This document shows positions 25,550 through 36,224 of a stretch of 64,000 nucleotides of DNA, in pieces. The stretch's first letter is position 1. Every line of letters begins with the position of its first letter. The stretch lies in contig NZ_QOIO01000008.1 of the NCBI RefSeq assembly GCF_003332305.1, positions 62,001 to 126,000 of the forward strand, written 5' to 3'. The position numbers were made by a program, and so were the translations under genes. A model generated the notes under the pieces. The model did not search any database. It worked only from the letters and a program-made list of their open reading frames with translations, and had not been told where the DNA came from. The stretch is from Microvirga aerophila (lineage in GTDB: Bacteria > Pseudomonadota > Alphaproteobacteria > Rhizobiales > Beijerinckiaceae).

Positions 25550-26230
25550 TCACGGCTGCCCAGCGGTGCCGCCGGTCGTCTCGGTTGAGTTCTGCATCTC
25601 GAGCGGAACAGGCCCACGCTCCCCGGCACCGTGCTCCAGCCGTCCTGCGATCTCGGCCACATGCCGGCCCTGGAAGCGGGCGCCGTCGAGCTCGTTCTGG
25701 CTCGGCTGGCGGGAGCCGTCGCCGCCGGCGATCGTGGTAGCGCCATACGGGGAGCCGCCGGTGATCTCGTCCATCCTGGTCTGGCCGGCAAAGGAGTAGG
25801 GCAGGCCGACGATGATCATGCCGTGGTGTAGGAGCGTGGTGTGGAACGACGTGATGGTGGTTTCCTGCCCGCCGTGCTGGGTACCCGTGGAGGCGAAGAC
25901 GCTGCCGACCTTGCCGACCAGAGCGCCCTTCACCCAGAGCCCGCCGGTCTGGTCGAGGAAGTTGCGCATCTGCGCCGCCATGCCGCCATAGCGGGTCGGC
26001 GTGCCGAAGATGACAGCGTCATAGTCCCCAAGCTCGTTGGGGCTGGCGATCGGCGCCTCCTGATCGAGCTTTATGCCGGACTTGCGGGCGACGTCCTCGG
26101 GAACCAGCTCCGCAACCCGTTTGATGACGACGTCCGTTCCGGCAACGGAGCGGACGCCCTCCGCAACGGCTTGGGCCATCTGCTCGATATGTCCGTAGGA
26201 GGAGTAGTAAACAACCAGTATCTTGGCCAT
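25550..26230 (-). CDS. wrbA: NAD(P)H:quinone oxidoreductase WrbA type
   Basis: A 226-residue flavodoxin-like FMN enzyme giving two-electron quinone reduction. It has the FMN loop [33 protein letters not shown] and [14 protein letters not shown]. An extra C-terminal tail of about 27 residues (from about 200 on) goes beyond usual WrbA. ATG 26230 has AAGGAAG upstream. It lies upstream of the OYE-Rid unit on the same strand, with motif R4 between them. Confidence 0.93.
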   Translation of the reverse strand: MAKILVVYYSSYGHIEQMAQAVAEGVRSVAGTDVVIKRVAELVPEDVARKSGIKLDQEAPIASPNELGDYDAVIFGTPTRYGGMAAQMRNFLDQTGGLWVKGALVGKVGSVFASTGTQHGGQETTITSFHTTLLHHGMIIVGLPYSFAGQTRMDEITGGSPYGATTIAGGDGSRQPSQNELDGARFQGRHVAEIAGRLEHGAGERGPVPLEMQNSTETTGGTAGQP

Positions 26231-26368
26231 GGGAGACTTCCTTATCTGACCGGTTTGTTTCCTGGTCCATGAAGCGAGGACGGAACGCATTCGACACACC
26301 TGTAACATCCAAAGTTCGATGACGCGGACGGCCGCGAGCCGGGAGGGAATTCGTCCGCGTTCCCTCGC

Positions 26369-27715
26369 TTAGCGGAGCGACCGGAAGGCCACCTGCAGTT
26401 CCTGAACGAAGGTCATCGGCTGCTCCCAGGCGGCGAAGTGGCCGCCTTTGTCGAGTTTGTTGTAGTGAATCAGTTTGGGAAACGCCTTCTCGGCCCAACT
26501 CCGCGGGGCGGCGTAGATCTCATCGGGAAAGACGCTCACGGCCACCGGGATAGTGATGCCCTTCGGGGCGAAGAAGGCGAGCTTATTCTCCCAATACAGA
26601 CGAGCCGAAGAGACCGCCGTGTTCGTCAACCAGTAGAGCGTGACATTGTCGAGGATGTCATCCCGGGTCAGCCCTTCGGATTGACCGTCAAAGACGCGGG
26701 CGATTAGCTCGTAACTGCGGATGTCGTGATCGAGCATCCACGCGGCGAGACCAATGGGAGAGTCCTCGATCCCGTACAGCGTCTGGGGACGATTGCTCAT
26801 CTCCTGGGCGTAGGCCAGGCCATGCTTGTAGAAATAATCAAGCTGGTCGTAGGCCTTCTTCTCATCCACCGAGAGCCCCGACGGTGCCGGCTCGCCGAAC
26901 TGGAGGGCCTTGGCAATGTCATCCGGAACAGTGGCTGGCATGTTGGTATGAACACCGAGCAATTCCGGAGGAGCCTGCAAGGCCATCTGCTCCGAGACGG
27001 CATCGCCCCAATCGCCGCCTTGCGCCACAAATCGCGTGTATCCGAGGCGCCTCATGAGCTCGACCCAGGCGCGGGCGATGTGCTGTGGGTCCCAGCCTGT
27101 GGTGGTCGGTTGCCCTGATAACCCGTAGCCCGGCAGCGACGGGATTACGACATCGAAAGCGTCCTCCGCCTGGCCTCCATGCGCGGTCGGATCCGCGAGT
27201 GGATCAATGATCTTCAACTGCTCAATGATTGAGCCGGGCCACCCATGCGTGATGATCACCGGCAACGCGTTCGGGTGTTTCGAACGAACGTGTATGAAAT
27301 GAATATCGATTCCATCGATGCTAGTCGTGAATTGCGGCAAGGCGTTCAGCCTCGCTTCGACCTTGCGCCAGTCGTATTCAGTGTGCCAATAGCGCGCGAG
27401 TTTCTGCATCGTCGCGAGCTGCACCCCTTGCGATGCGTCCGTGACCGTTTCCCGTTGAGGCCACTTTGTCGTGGCGAGCCGCCGGCGGAGGTCCGCGAGA
27501 GCCTCGTCGGACACTTGGATCCGGAACGGGCGGATCGACGTGTCGCCGAGGTTCGAACTCACGGATGCCTGAGCGACGGTCCCGATGCCAGTTGGTGCGG
27601 GGGACATCGTTTCAGCACGGGCCGCGGCCGTGGAAAGGACCATTGCGACCGCTCCGGCCAATGCGGCGGGTGCATGGCGATGGCGCCTGCCGATCTTCGA
27701 GTCGAGTCCGGACAT
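26369..27715 (-). CDS. Exported epoxide hydrolase-type alpha/beta hydrolase
   Basis: A 448-residue protein. After an N-terminal signal region (GAVAMVLSTAAARA) the epoxide hydrolase N-terminal domain (PFRIQVSDEALADLRRRL) leads into the catalytic domain with oxyanion HGWPGS, nucleophile Asp in GGDWG and the terminal His in KGGHFAAWEQP. Members open epoxides or act on juvenile-hormone-like substrates. ATG 27715 has GGAGAATGATC upstream. It is a tandem paralogue of the next gene (about two thirds identical by eye). Confidence 0.88.
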   Translation of the reverse strand: MSGLDSKIGRRHRHAPAALAGAVAMVLSTAAARAETMSPAPTGIGTVAQASVSSNLGDTSIRPFRIQVSDEALADLRRRLATTKWPQRETVTDASQGVQLATMQKLARYWHTEYDWRKVEARLNALPQFTTSIDGIDIHFIHVRSKHPNALPVIITHGWPGSIIEQLKIIDPLADPTAHGGQAEDAFDVVIPSLPGYGLSGQPTTTGWDPQHIARAWVELMRRLGYTRFVAQGGDWGDAVSEQMALQAPPELLGVHTNMPATVPDDIAKALQFGEPAPSGLSVDEKKAYDQLDYFYKHGLAYAQEMSNRPQTLYGIEDSPIGLAAWMLDHDIRSYELIARVFDGQSEGLTRDDILDNVTLYWLTNTAVSSARLYWENKLAFFAPKGITIPVAVSVFPDEIYAAPRSWAEKAFPKLIHYNKLDKGGHFAAWEQPMTFVQELQVAFRSLR

Positions 27716-27827
27716 GATCATTCTCCATGTCTGAAGAGGGGGGCAGAATGCTGCTGACATACCTGAGAACCTCGAGGAGGTGAGGACGCGGACGGCAGAA
27801 AGACGGGAACCGCCCGCGTCCCCTTGC

Positions 27828-29123
27828 TCACCGGAGCGACCGGAAGGCCGCCCGCAGTTCCTGAACGAAGATCATCGGCTGCTCCCAGGCGGCGAAGTGG
27901 CCGCCCTTTTCGACCCGGTTATAGTGGATGAGCTTAGGGTAGGCCCGTTCGGTCCAACTCCGCGGCGCCTCGTATTGCTCGCCAGGGAAGACCGTTACCG
28001 CAACCGGTATCTTGACGCCCTTGGCGTTGAAGAAGCCACCTTTGTATTCCCAGTAGAGACGCGATGCTGAGACACCTGTGTTCGTCAGCCAGTAGAGCGT
28101 GATGTTGTCGAGGATCTCATCCCGCGTCAGTTCACCCGTGGCGCTTGCAGTCCGGTTCAGAGCCGTAGCGACCGCCGCCGCCGGCTGGCCATCCGCGTCG
28201 TTGTGGTCGAGAAGCCAGGCGGCGAGGCCGACAGGAGAGTCTGCAATGCCGTACAAGGTTTGCGGCCGCGATGCCATCAGCCGGGCGTAGTCGACCTGCT
28301 TGAAGGTTCGAACCAATTGCTCATAAGCACGCTGTTCCTCAGCGGAGAGGCCCGATGGCGCCGGGCTGCCAGCCAGGAGGGCCTTGTCGACGTCAGTTGG
28401 AACAGTAGCCGGCATGTTGGTGTGGATGGCGAGCAGTCCTGCCGGTGCCTGCAAACCCATCTGATCGACAACGAACGCACCCCAATCGCCGCCCTGGGCG
28501 ACGTAGCGGGTGTAGCCGAGGCGCTTCATCAGTTCTGGCCAAGCGCGGGCCATGCGTTCGGGGCCCCAGCCGGGGCTCGTCGGCTTGCCGGAGAACCCGT
28601 AGCCCGGCATCGACGGGATGACGACATCGAACGCATCTTCAGCCTTCCCGCCGTGCGCAGTCGGATCGGTGAGCGGGCCGATGAGCTTGATCTGCTCGAG
28701 GATCGAGCCCGGCCAGCCATGTGTGATGACCAGCGGAAGTGCGTTCGGATGCTTCGACCGGACGTGGATGAAGTGAATGTCCAGCCCATCAAGCACGGTG
28801 ATGAATTGCGGTAACGCGTTGAGTTTCGCTTCCGCCTTATGCCAATCGTAATCGGTCGCCCAATAGCGTGCGAGTTCCTGCATCGTGGCGAGTGGCACAC
28901 CCTGCGACGAATCTGCGACGGTCTCCTTTTCGGGCCAGCGCGTGGCGGCAATGCGCCGACGGAGCTCATCGATCGCGGTTTGGGATGCGTGGAAGGTAAA
29001 AGGGCGGATCGCATCGCCTTCGGCCGCATTAGCCAAGCCCGCGGGAAGCAAACTCAACGCACCCGCGGCAGCTGTGGCGGCAAGAAGTTGGCGCCGATTC
29101 GGAAGTGATGATAGTTCTCGCAT
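27828..29123 (-). CDS. Tat-exported epoxide hydrolase-type alpha/beta hydrolase
   Basis: A 431-residue paralogue of the preceding gene. The N-terminus MRELSSLPNRRQLLAATAAA resembles a twin-arginine signal, with cleavage near LANAAEG. The same catalytic set is present: HGWPGS, GGDWG and KGGHFAAWEQP. It lies 112 bases upstream of its paralogue and 13 bases after the RND pump gene, so all could be read as one unit. Compared with its neighbour it has an insertion around residue 320. Confidence 0.88.
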   Translation of the reverse strand: MRELSSLPNRRQLLAATAAAGALSLLPAGLANAAEGDAIRPFTFHASQTAIDELRRRIAATRWPEKETVADSSQGVPLATMQELARYWATDYDWHKAEAKLNALPQFITVLDGLDIHFIHVRSKHPNALPLVITHGWPGSILEQIKLIGPLTDPTAHGGKAEDAFDVVIPSMPGYGFSGKPTSPGWGPERMARAWPELMKRLGYTRYVAQGGDWGAFVVDQMGLQAPAGLLAIHTNMPATVPTDVDKALLAGSPAPSGLSAEEQRAYEQLVRTFKQVDYARLMASRPQTLYGIADSPVGLAAWLLDHNDADGQPAAAVATALNRTASATGELTRDEILDNITLYWLTNTGVSASRLYWEYKGGFFNAKGVKIPVAVTVFPGEQYEAPRSWTERAYPKLIHYNRVEKGGHFAAWEQPMIFVQELRAAFRSLR

Positions 29124-29136
29124 TGATCTTTTCCCT

Positions 29137-32100
29137 TTATTCGGCCGGAGTTGAACCAGGAACCGCAGACCGGACAGGTCTGGAGCGGCGCTTCCTGCCC
29201 ATCCATAGGACCACGAGCCTCGCCGTCACGTAGAAGACAGGTGTCAGGAACAAGCCGAACACGGTCACGCCGAGCATGCCGGCGAACACCGCCGTACCCA
29301 GGGCCTGCCGCATCTCGGCCCCGGGACCGGTGGCGATCGCCAGCGGCAACACGCCGAGGATGAAGGCAAAGGCTGTCATCAGGATCGGGCGCAGGCGCAG
29401 CCGGCACGCCTCGATGACCGCCTCCACCGGAGTCATACCGTCGACTTCCGCCTGTTTCGCGAATTCAACGATCAGGATCGCGTTCTTGGCGGCCAACCCG
29501 ACCAGAACCACAAGGCCGATCTGGGTCAGGATATTGTTGTCCTGCCCCCTCAGCAGCACGCCGACGAGTGCGGAGAGCACCGCCATGGGGACGATCAGGA
29601 TGATGGCGATCGGCAGCGACCAGCTTTCATACTGAGCCGCGAGCACGAGGAACACGAAGAGCACGGACAAGGCAAAGATGAACACCGCCGTGTTGCCGGT
29701 CTGCCGCTCCTGGAAAGCCAGCTCCGTCCACTCGAAGCCCATCCCGGGCGAGAGGTTCTCCCGAACCAAAGCCTCCATGGTATTGAGCGCATCGGCTGAG
29801 GACACGCCCGGAGCCGCATTGCCCTGCAGCGCGACCGAAGTGAACATGTTGTAGCGCTGGACCAGGTCGGGGCCGGACATCTCCCGCATCTCCACGAGGG
29901 TGCCCATAGGCACGAGGGCGCCGGTGGACGAGCGAACCCGCAGCCGGTTGATATCCTCCTGATCGATCCGGAAGCGCTGGTCGGCCTGGGCCCGCACCTG
30001 ATAGACGCGCCCGAAGGCGTTGAAGTCGTTGACATAGGCAGTGCCGAGATTGATCCGCAGCGTCTCGAAGATGTTCGGGATCGGCACGTTGAGGATGCTG
30101 GCCTTCTGGCGGTCGATCTCCAAGTAGACCTGGGGTGAGTTGGCCGAGAACGTCGTGAAGACCCCCGACAGATTGGGATTCTGCCGAGCCTGTGTTGTCA
30201 GCTGGTAGGCAACAGCAAGAATGCCACGCACGTCATCGCCGGTCCTGTTCTGCAGCTGCACCTTGAACCCGCCGGAATTGCCGAGGCCGCGCACGGGAGG
30301 TGGCGGGATGGCGATGATGAACGCCTCCTCGATCGGCTGCATGCGGGCGAAGAGATCGGCGATGATCTTGGGCCCGGAATCGCCAGTCTTGATGCGCTCC
30401 TCGAACGGCTTGAACCCGGCAAAGATCGCCGCAGCGTTGGTCGCATTGGTGAAGGTGGCGCCCGAGAACCCTGGAAAGGCTACCGCGTTCCGAACACCCG
30501 GCGTCTCCTGAATGATCTTGGAGGCCCTTTGCACGACCGCGTCGGTGCGGGACAGGGAGGAGCCATCCGGCAGCTTGATGACGACGATCGCATAGCCCTG
30601 ATCGAGCGTCGGGATGAAGCCGCGTGGCACGTGATCGGCGATCCACACGGTCCCAGCGAGCAGGCCGACATAAATTGACAGCACGATCAGCTTATGCCGT
30701 ACGACCGCCCCAACCGCTCTGGCATAGCCGTTGGAGGTCGCATCGAAGCCCCGGTTAAAGCCGGTTGCCAGTGTTCGCCCAACCCGGGCAATCGGATTCC
30801 TGGAGTGCTCGTGGCTGTGCGGCTTCAAGAGCCGTGCGGCGAGAGCTGGCGACAGGGTCAGGGAATTGAAGGCCGAGATCAGCGTGGACACCGCAATGGT
30901 CAACGCGAACTGCCGGTAAAACTGGCCGGTGATGCCGGGAATGAAGGCTGTCGGCACGAAGACGGCGGCGAGAACCAGCGCGATGGCCACGACAGCCGTG
31001 CCCACCTCGTCCATGGTGACATGGGCTGCATCCCGTGGCGTCATGCCGAGCGCGATGTTGCGCTCCACATTCTCGACCACCACGATCGCGTCATCGACCA
31101 CGATGCCGATGGCCAGAACCATGCCAAAGAGGGTGAGGGTGTTGATCGAGAACCCAAGGGCCGCCATGAAGGCGAACGTGCCGATCAGCGAGATCGGGAT
31201 GGCCACGATGGGGATGATCGCTGAGCGCCAGCTCTGCAGGAAGACGATGACAACGAGCACGACAAGGGCCGTGGCCTCGAACAGGGTCTTGTAGACCTCG
31301 CTGATGCTCTCGGCGATGAACTCGGTGGGATTGTAGACGATCTGGTACGCGATCCCTGGCGGGAAATTGGCTTTGAGCTCCTCCATGCTCTGGATGATCT
31401 GCTCCGAACTAGCCAATGCGTTAGTGCCGGGCCGCTGGAAGATCGCGAGGGCCACAGCCGGCTTTCCATTCAGGTAGGAATTCGTCACGTAATCCTGGGC
31501 GCCGAGTTCGATGCGGGCGATGTCCTGCAGCCGCACAAGGTGCCCCTGGCGGGTGGCCTGGACGATGATCGACCGGAACTGGCGCGGATCCTCGAAACGG
31601 CCTTGGGTGGTGACCGTGAGCTGGAAGGCAGCATCCGTGGGGGTCGGCTCTTGCCCCAAGGCGCCACCGGAGACCTGAACGTTCTGCTCCTGGATGGCGC
31701 GGACCACGTCACCCGAGGTCATACCGTAGGAGGCGAGTTTCTCCGGATCGAGCCAGATGCGGATGGAGTATTGCCGCTCGCCGAAGATGGTAAGGTCACC
31801 CACGCCCTGGAGACGCAACAGGATGTCGCGGACGTAGTTGCGGGCATAGTTCGAGATATAGAGCTGGTCGTAGGATCCGTCCGGCGAGAGCATGTGCACA
31901 ACCATCATCAGGTCAGGCGAGCTCTTGAGAGTTGTGACCCCCAGACGCCGCACCTCCTCCGGCAGCCGCGGCGTTGCGATGGCCACCCGATTTTGGACGA
32001 GCACCTGCGCCTTATCAAGATCGGCGCCCAGCCTGAACGTGATCGTCAGCGCCATGGCGCCGTCGCTGGTGGAGTAAGAGGACATGTACAGCATGTCCTC

Positions 32101-32322
32101 GACGCCATTGATTTGCTGCTCCAACGGTGTCGCCACCGTGGCTGCCACCGTCTGTGCATCGGCGCCCGGATAGCTCGCCCGGACGACCACGGTAGGCGGC
32201 GCTACCTCCGGATACTGCGCCACCGGCAAGGTCGTGTAGGCGATGCCACCGACGATAAGGAAAATCGCCGACAGGACGGTGGCGAAGATGGGACGATCGA
32301 CGAAAAAGTGAGCCATTCGCAT
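29137..32322 (-). CDS. RND multidrug efflux permease, HAE1/AcrB type
   Basis: A 1061-residue proton-driven inner-membrane pump. It has the family start FFVDRPIFATVLSAIFLIVGG, the proton relay pair in GIVVDDAIVVVENVER, two large periplasmic loops and the second helix set with QIGLVVLVGLAAKNAILIVEFA. It is full length. The adaptor lies upstream (33583) with an 82-base gap. No TolC/OprM-type outer-membrane gene is in the window, so the pump must use one encoded elsewhere. Short C-terminal tail. The start may be MRM or the MAHFF two codons later. Confidence 0.93.
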   Translation of the reverse strand: MRMAHFFVDRPIFATVLSAIFLIVGGIAYTTLPVAQYPEVAPPTVVVRASYPGADAQTVAATVATPLEQQINGVEDMLYMSSYSTSDGAMALTITFRLGADLDKAQVLVQNRVAIATPRLPEEVRRLGVTTLKSSPDLMMVVHMLSPDGSYDQLYISNYARNYVRDILLRLQGVGDLTIFGERQYSIRIWLDPEKLASYGMTSGDVVRAIQEQNVQVSGGALGQEPTPTDAAFQLTVTTQGRFEDPRQFRSIIVQATRQGHLVRLQDIARIELGAQDYVTNSYLNGKPAVALAIFQRPGTNALASSEQIIQSMEELKANFPPGIAYQIVYNPTEFIAESISEVYKTLFEATALVVLVVIVFLQSWRSAIIPIVAIPISLIGTFAFMAALGFSINTLTLFGMVLAIGIVVDDAIVVVENVERNIALGMTPRDAAHVTMDEVGTAVVAIALVLAAVFVPTAFIPGITGQFYRQFALTIAVSTLISAFNSLTLSPALAARLLKPHSHEHSRNPIARVGRTLATGFNRGFDATSNGYARAVGAVVRHKLIVLSIYVGLLAGTVWIADHVPRGFIPTLDQGYAIVVIKLPDGSSLSRTDAVVQRASKIIQETPGVRNAVAFPGFSGATFTNATNAAAIFAGFKPFEERIKTGDSGPKIIADLFARMQPIEEAFIIAIPPPPVRGLGNSGGFKVQLQNRTGDDVRGILAVAYQLTTQARQNPNLSGVFTTFSANSPQVYLEIDRQKASILNVPIPNIFETLRINLGTAYVNDFNAFGRVYQVRAQADQRFRIDQEDINRLRVRSSTGALVPMGTLVEMREMSGPDLVQRYNMFTSVALQGNAAPGVSSADALNTMEALVRENLSPGMGFEWTELAFQERQTGNTAVFIFALSVLFVFLVLAAQYESWSLPIAIILIVPMAVLSALVGVLLRGQDNNILTQIGLVVLVGLAAKNAILIVEFAKQAEVDGMTPVEAVIEACRLRLRPILMTAFAFILGVLPLAIATGPGAEMRQALGTAVFAGMLGVTVFGLFLTPVFYVTARLVVLWMGRKRRSRPVRSAVPGSTPAE

Positions 32323-32404
32323 GGAGGCGTCCTCATGAGCGAGGTCAGGTGCCGTTTCGCTCTCGGGTTAGCGGCAGCGTCGTCATCTGCGGCGTGATCG
32401 GCGC

Positions 32405-33583
32405 TCAGTGCCGAACCCGGACAAGACCGTTCACGACCACGGTCTCGTTCCCGGTCAACCCATCGCGGATGACTCTGTAGCCGTCGATCCGCGGACCGAT
32501 GCGCACGGGCTTGAGATGGACGACATTCTTCTCATCGACCGCATAGACCACACGCCGGTCCTGATCGCTGCCGATGGCTTCATCGGGCAGGAGGATGCCT
32601 TTATAGGGATCGGAAGCCCCGATCGTCACGCGGCCGAACAAGCCGGGCGTCAGCAACATATCCTTGTTGTCGAAGACCGCACGCACCCGGATCGTGCCAC
32701 TGGCCTCATCCAACCGGTTGTCAACGAAATCGAGCTGTCCCTTGCGCTGCCCCAGGCGCTCGTCCGTCAGCGTGAGCAGAGCCTCGTTCGCCGATCCGTT
32801 TGCGGATGTTCGCGTCCCTCCCTGGGTCTGACGCGAGAAGGCCAAGTAGGAACGCTCGTCGACATCGAAGTAGAACTGAATCGGGTGGAGCGAGACGATA
32901 TTCGTCAGGACAGTCTCGTTGGCGTTGACCAGGTTACCCTCGGACACGAGCTTGCGCGAGATCCGGCCGGTCAGAGGCGCCTTGATTTCCGTAAACCCGA
33001 CGTCGAGCTCGGCTTGGCGTAGGGCCGCCTGGGCTCGGTCGAGATCAGCCTTGCCGGTCAGGAAGGCCTGCCGGCGCTGATCGAAGATCTGGTCGGGGAT
33101 GTTGCCGGTCATCCGCAGCTGCTCGGCCCGAGCCAGATCGCTCTGGGCAAATTCCAAGCGGACCTGCGAAGACGTGACGGCCGCTTTCGCCTGCTCAAGC
33201 GAATTTCGGTACGGACGTGGATCGATGGTGAAGAGAAGATTTCCTGCCCTGACGAGGGATCCGTCCTTAAAATGAACCTTGTCGAGATAACCTGAGACCC
33301 GGGCGCGGATGTCGACCTGATCGACCGCCTCGAAGCGGCCGATGAAGTCGGTCTGCTCGATAATGTCCTTCACCACAGGCTTGGCGACCGTTACGGGGGG
33401 CGGCGGAGCCGGGCCGCCTTGGGCAAAGGCCAGACCTCCTGCCGCAAGCCATAAGCCAAGCGCGATAAGCACCCACCGGGACCGGAGTGCCGCTGGGGCG
33501 TGGCATGCGCGAGCGTGGCCCAGCCGCTGCCACGGCAGGCATCCTCTCTGATGAACATGCCCTGGTGTCTGGGAGATCGTCAT
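32405..33583 (-). CDS. RND efflux periplasmic adaptor (membrane fusion protein)
   Basis: A 392-residue adaptor linking the pump to an outer-membrane channel. A hydrophobic N-terminal anchor or signal (LIALGLWLAAGGLAFAQ) precedes the lipoyl half motif GRFEAVDQVDIRARVSGYLDKV, the hairpin region and the second lipoyl half GFTEIKAPLTGRIS, then beta-barrel domains. There is no lipobox. ATG 33583 lies 11 bases after GGAGG; the alternative GTG 33601 would add six residues. Confidence 0.9.
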   Translation of the reverse strand: MTISQTPGHVHQRGCLPWQRLGHARACHAPAALRSRWVLIALGLWLAAGGLAFAQGGPAPPPPVTVAKPVVKDIIEQTDFIGRFEAVDQVDIRARVSGYLDKVHFKDGSLVRAGNLLFTIDPRPYRNSLEQAKAAVTSSQVRLEFAQSDLARAEQLRMTGNIPDQIFDQRRQAFLTGKADLDRAQAALRQAELDVGFTEIKAPLTGRISRKLVSEGNLVNANETVLTNIVSLHPIQFYFDVDERSYLAFSRQTQGGTRTSANGSANEALLTLTDERLGQRKGQLDFVDNRLDEASGTIRVRAVFDNKDMLLTPGLFGRVTIGASDPYKGILLPDEAIGSDQDRRVVYAVDEKNVVHLKPVRIGPRIDGYRVIRDGLTGNETVVVNGLVRVRH

Positions 33584-33881
33584 GGGCTCTATTGCCTCCA
33601 CCAGATGGGAGCTTCCGGTGTCTGCGCCATCACGCAGGGGGCATGCCTCGGCAAGAGATGCGTCGGCATCCCACCTACGTCTTTGGTGCAGGAAACATTA
33701 CGCAATCTTGAAGTATTTTACCGCCCGCGAGGAGCAACGACAGTTCAAGAATTGCGCCGAGTTATCGGAAATTGCGGCAATCCGGAGCGCCCGGCATGAA
33801 CCCCGACCCTGATTGTGGTAGGGAGTGGAAACGCCTGCTCCGTTCTCATGGTGACTTCGGACGACACGAGGAGAACTGATC

Positions 33882-35177
33882 ATGCTCAACGACAGGGACC
33901 GGATCTTCACGAACCTCTATGGCTTCCACGACTGGCGGCTTGCCGGCGCCCGCATGCGTGGAGACTGGGACGGGACCTCCGAGCTGCTGGCGCGGGGACG
34001 GGACTGGATCATCAATGAAACCAAGGCATCGGGGCTCCGCGGGCGGGGCGGCGCGGGATTTGCCACGGGACTGAAATGGTCGTTCATGCCCAAGGGATCC
34101 GGCCCTCTGCCCAGCTACCTTGTGGTCAATGCCGACGAGTCCGAGCCGGGAACCTGCAAGGACCGTGAAATTCTGCGCAATGATCCTCACAAACTGGTGG
34201 AAGGCTGCCTGCTCACGTCGTTCGCCATCGGTGCCCATGCTTGCTACATCTACATCCGCGGCGAGTTTATCCAGGAAGCCGCTCATCTGCAGCAGGCCAT
34301 TGACGAGGCCTACGGTGCTGGCTTGATCGGCCGCGATGCCTGTGGCTCCGGGTGGGACTTTGATCTTTACCTTCATCGTGGGGCCGGCGCCTACATCGCT
34401 GGGGAAGAGACAGCCCTCCTTGAGAGCCTCGAAGGCAAGAAGGCGATGCCCCGGATGAAGCCGCCGTTCCCGGCGGCGATCGGCCTGTACGGCTGCCCGA
34501 CCACGGTGAACAACGTCGAGACCATTGCCGTCGTGCCGACGATTTTGCGGCGTGGGGCGACCTGGTTTGCGGGCTTTGGCCGACCGAACAACTCCGGCAC
34601 CAAGATCTATTCGATCTCCGGCCATGTGAACAGGCCGTGCAATGTCGAGGAAGCCATGAGCATCCCGCTGCGTGAATTGATCGACACCCATGCAGGCGGC
34701 GTGCGGGGAGGGTGGGATAACCTTCTGGCGGTCATCCCAGGCGGTGGATCCATGCCGCTGGTGCCGAAGCATCTCTGTGATACCTTGTTGATGGACTTCG
34801 ACAGCCTGCGCGACCTCAAAAGCGGGCTCGGCACCGCTGCGATCGTAGTGATGGATCAGTCGACGGACCTGATTGCGGCCATTGCTCGCCTGAGCGCGTT
34901 CTTCAAGCACGAAAGCTGCGGCCAGTGCACCCCCTGCCGCGAGGGGACCGGGTGGGTGATGCGGGTGATGTACCGGATGGTCGAAGGCCGCGCCGATCCG
35001 CATGAGATCGACCTGGTGGAGCAGGTCACGCAGCAGATGGAAGGCCATACGATCTGTGCGTTCGGCGATGCCGCCGCCTGGCCCGTGCAGGGACTGATCC
35101 GCCACTTCCGCCCGATGCTGCTGGAGCGGATCGCCCCGTACCAACATGAGCACCAGCCAGCTCTCGCAGCGGAGTGA
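33882..35177 (+). CDS. nuoF: Orphan NADH-quinone oxidoreductase subunit F (NuoF-like)
   Basis: A 431-residue NADH-binding flavoprotein. It shows the FMN/NADH motif [27 protein letters not shown], and the [4Fe-4S] ligands [12 protein letters not shown] with the distal Cys in [10 protein letters not shown]. In complex I it oxidises NADH with NuoE. Here no nuoE or any other nuo gene is adjacent; instead a pyruvate dehydrogenase E1-alpha gene follows 48 bases later. AGGAGAACTGATC precedes the ATG. It may serve as a second copy for an alternative complex, or replace the main one under stress. Confidence 0.9.
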   Translation: MLNDRDRIFTNLYGFHDWRLAGARMRGDWDGTSELLARGRDWIINETKASGLRGRGGAGFATGLKWSFMPKGSGPLPSYLVVNADESEPGTCKDREILRNDPHKLVEGCLLTSFAIGAHACYIYIRGEFIQEAAHLQQAIDEAYGAGLIGRDACGSGWDFDLYLHRGAGAYIAGEETALLESLEGKKAMPRMKPPFPAAIGLYGCPTTVNNVETIAVVPTILRRGATWFAGFGRPNNSGTKIYSISGHVNRPCNVEEAMSIPLRELIDTHAGGVRGGWDNLLAVIPGGGSMPLVPKHLCDTLLMDFDSLRDLKSGLGTAAIVVMDQSTDLIAAIARLSAFFKHESCGQCTPCREGTGWVMRVMYRMVEGRADPHEIDLVEQVTQQMEGHTICAFGDAAAWPVQGLIRHFRPMLLERIAPYQHEHQPALAAE

Positions 35178-35225
35178 CACGTGGGTGAAGCACACTGGAC
35201 TGACACCAGGCGTCGGGAGAGCACC

Positions 35226-36224
35226 ATGGCACCTAAATCCAATAAGGATCAGCAGAAATTTACTAAGGATCAGGAGGCGCACGCGTACCGCGAGATGCTG
35301 CTGATCCGACGCTTCGAGGAGAAGACTGGCCAGATGTACGGCATGGGTCTCATCCGCGGCTTCTGCCACCTCTATATCGGTCAGGAAGCCATCGTCGTCG
35401 GCATGGGAATGGCGACCAAAGACGGTGACCAGATGATCACCGGCTATCGTGATCACGGTCACATGCTGGCCTGCGGCATGGATCCGAAGGGCGTGATGGC
35501 CGAACTCACGGGCCGCCGCGGCGGTCTGTCAAAAGGCAAAGGCGGCTCCATGCACATGTTCTCGAAGGAGAAGCATTTTTATGGCGGCCACGGTATTGTC
35601 GGCTCGCAGGTGTCGCTTGGCACCGGCATCGCGTTCGCGAACTACTACCGCGAGAATGGCAATGTCTGCCTGACCTACTTTGGCGAGGGTGCGGCCAACC
35701 AGGGTCAGGTTTCTGAGAGCTTCAACATGGCAGCGGTCTGGAAGCTGCCGGTGGTCTACGTAATCGAGAACAACCGCTACGCCATGGGCACGGAGATGAG
35801 CCGTTCCTCGGCCCAGACCGACTTCTCGAAACGCGGCGTGTCCTTCGGCATTCCGGGCGAGAAGGTGGACGGCATGGATGTCCGTGCGGTCTACGCCGCC
35901 GGCCAGAAGGCGATCGAGCATGCCCGCTCCGGCCAGGGCCCCTACATCCTTGAGATGCTATCCTACCGCTATCGCGGCCACTCGATGTCGGATCCAGCCA
36001 AGTACCGCACGAGGGAGGAAGTGGACCAGGTGCGGGAGGAGCGTGACCCCATCGAGCAATCCCGCCGCCGTCTGCTGGAGCGCTGGAAGCTGTCGGAAGA
36101 CGAGCTCAAGACGATCGACAGCCGCGTGCGCGAGATCGTCAACGAGGCGGCCGAGTTCGCCACGCACGATCCGGAGCCCGACGCGTCCGAACTCTACACG
36201 GACATCCTGCTCCAGACACCCTGA
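35226..36224 (+). CDS. pdhA: Pyruvate dehydrogenase E1 component, alpha subunit
   Basis: A 332-residue thiamine-diphosphate enzyme subunit. It has the TPP motif FGEGAANQGQVSESFN, the GHGIVGSQ segment, and the C-terminal loop YRYRGHSMSDPAKYRT. It normally needs the beta subunit, E2 and E3, none of which are here. ATG 35226 is chosen, with GGGAGAG upstream. It is co-linear with the orphan nuoF. Confidence 0.92.
   Translation: MAPKSNKDQQKFTKDQEAHAYREMLLIRRFEEKTGQMYGMGLIRGFCHLYIGQEAIVVGMGMATKDGDQMITGYRDHGHMLACGMDPKGVMAELTGRRGGLSKGKGGSMHMFSKEKHFYGGHGIVGSQVSLGTGIAFANYYRENGNVCLTYFGEGAANQGQVSESFNMAAVWKLPVVYVIENNRYAMGTEMSRSSAQTDFSKRGVSFGIPGEKVDGMDVRAVYAAGQKAIEHARSGQGPYILEMLSYRYRGHSMSDPAKYRTREEVDQVREERDPIEQSRRRLLERWKLSEDELKTIDSRVREIVNEAAEFATHDPEPDASELYTDILLQTP

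Noticed and set aside
33846-35462. 538-codon minus-strand frame
   Set aside because: Antisense of nuoF and pdhA, both with catalytic motifs in the other strand.
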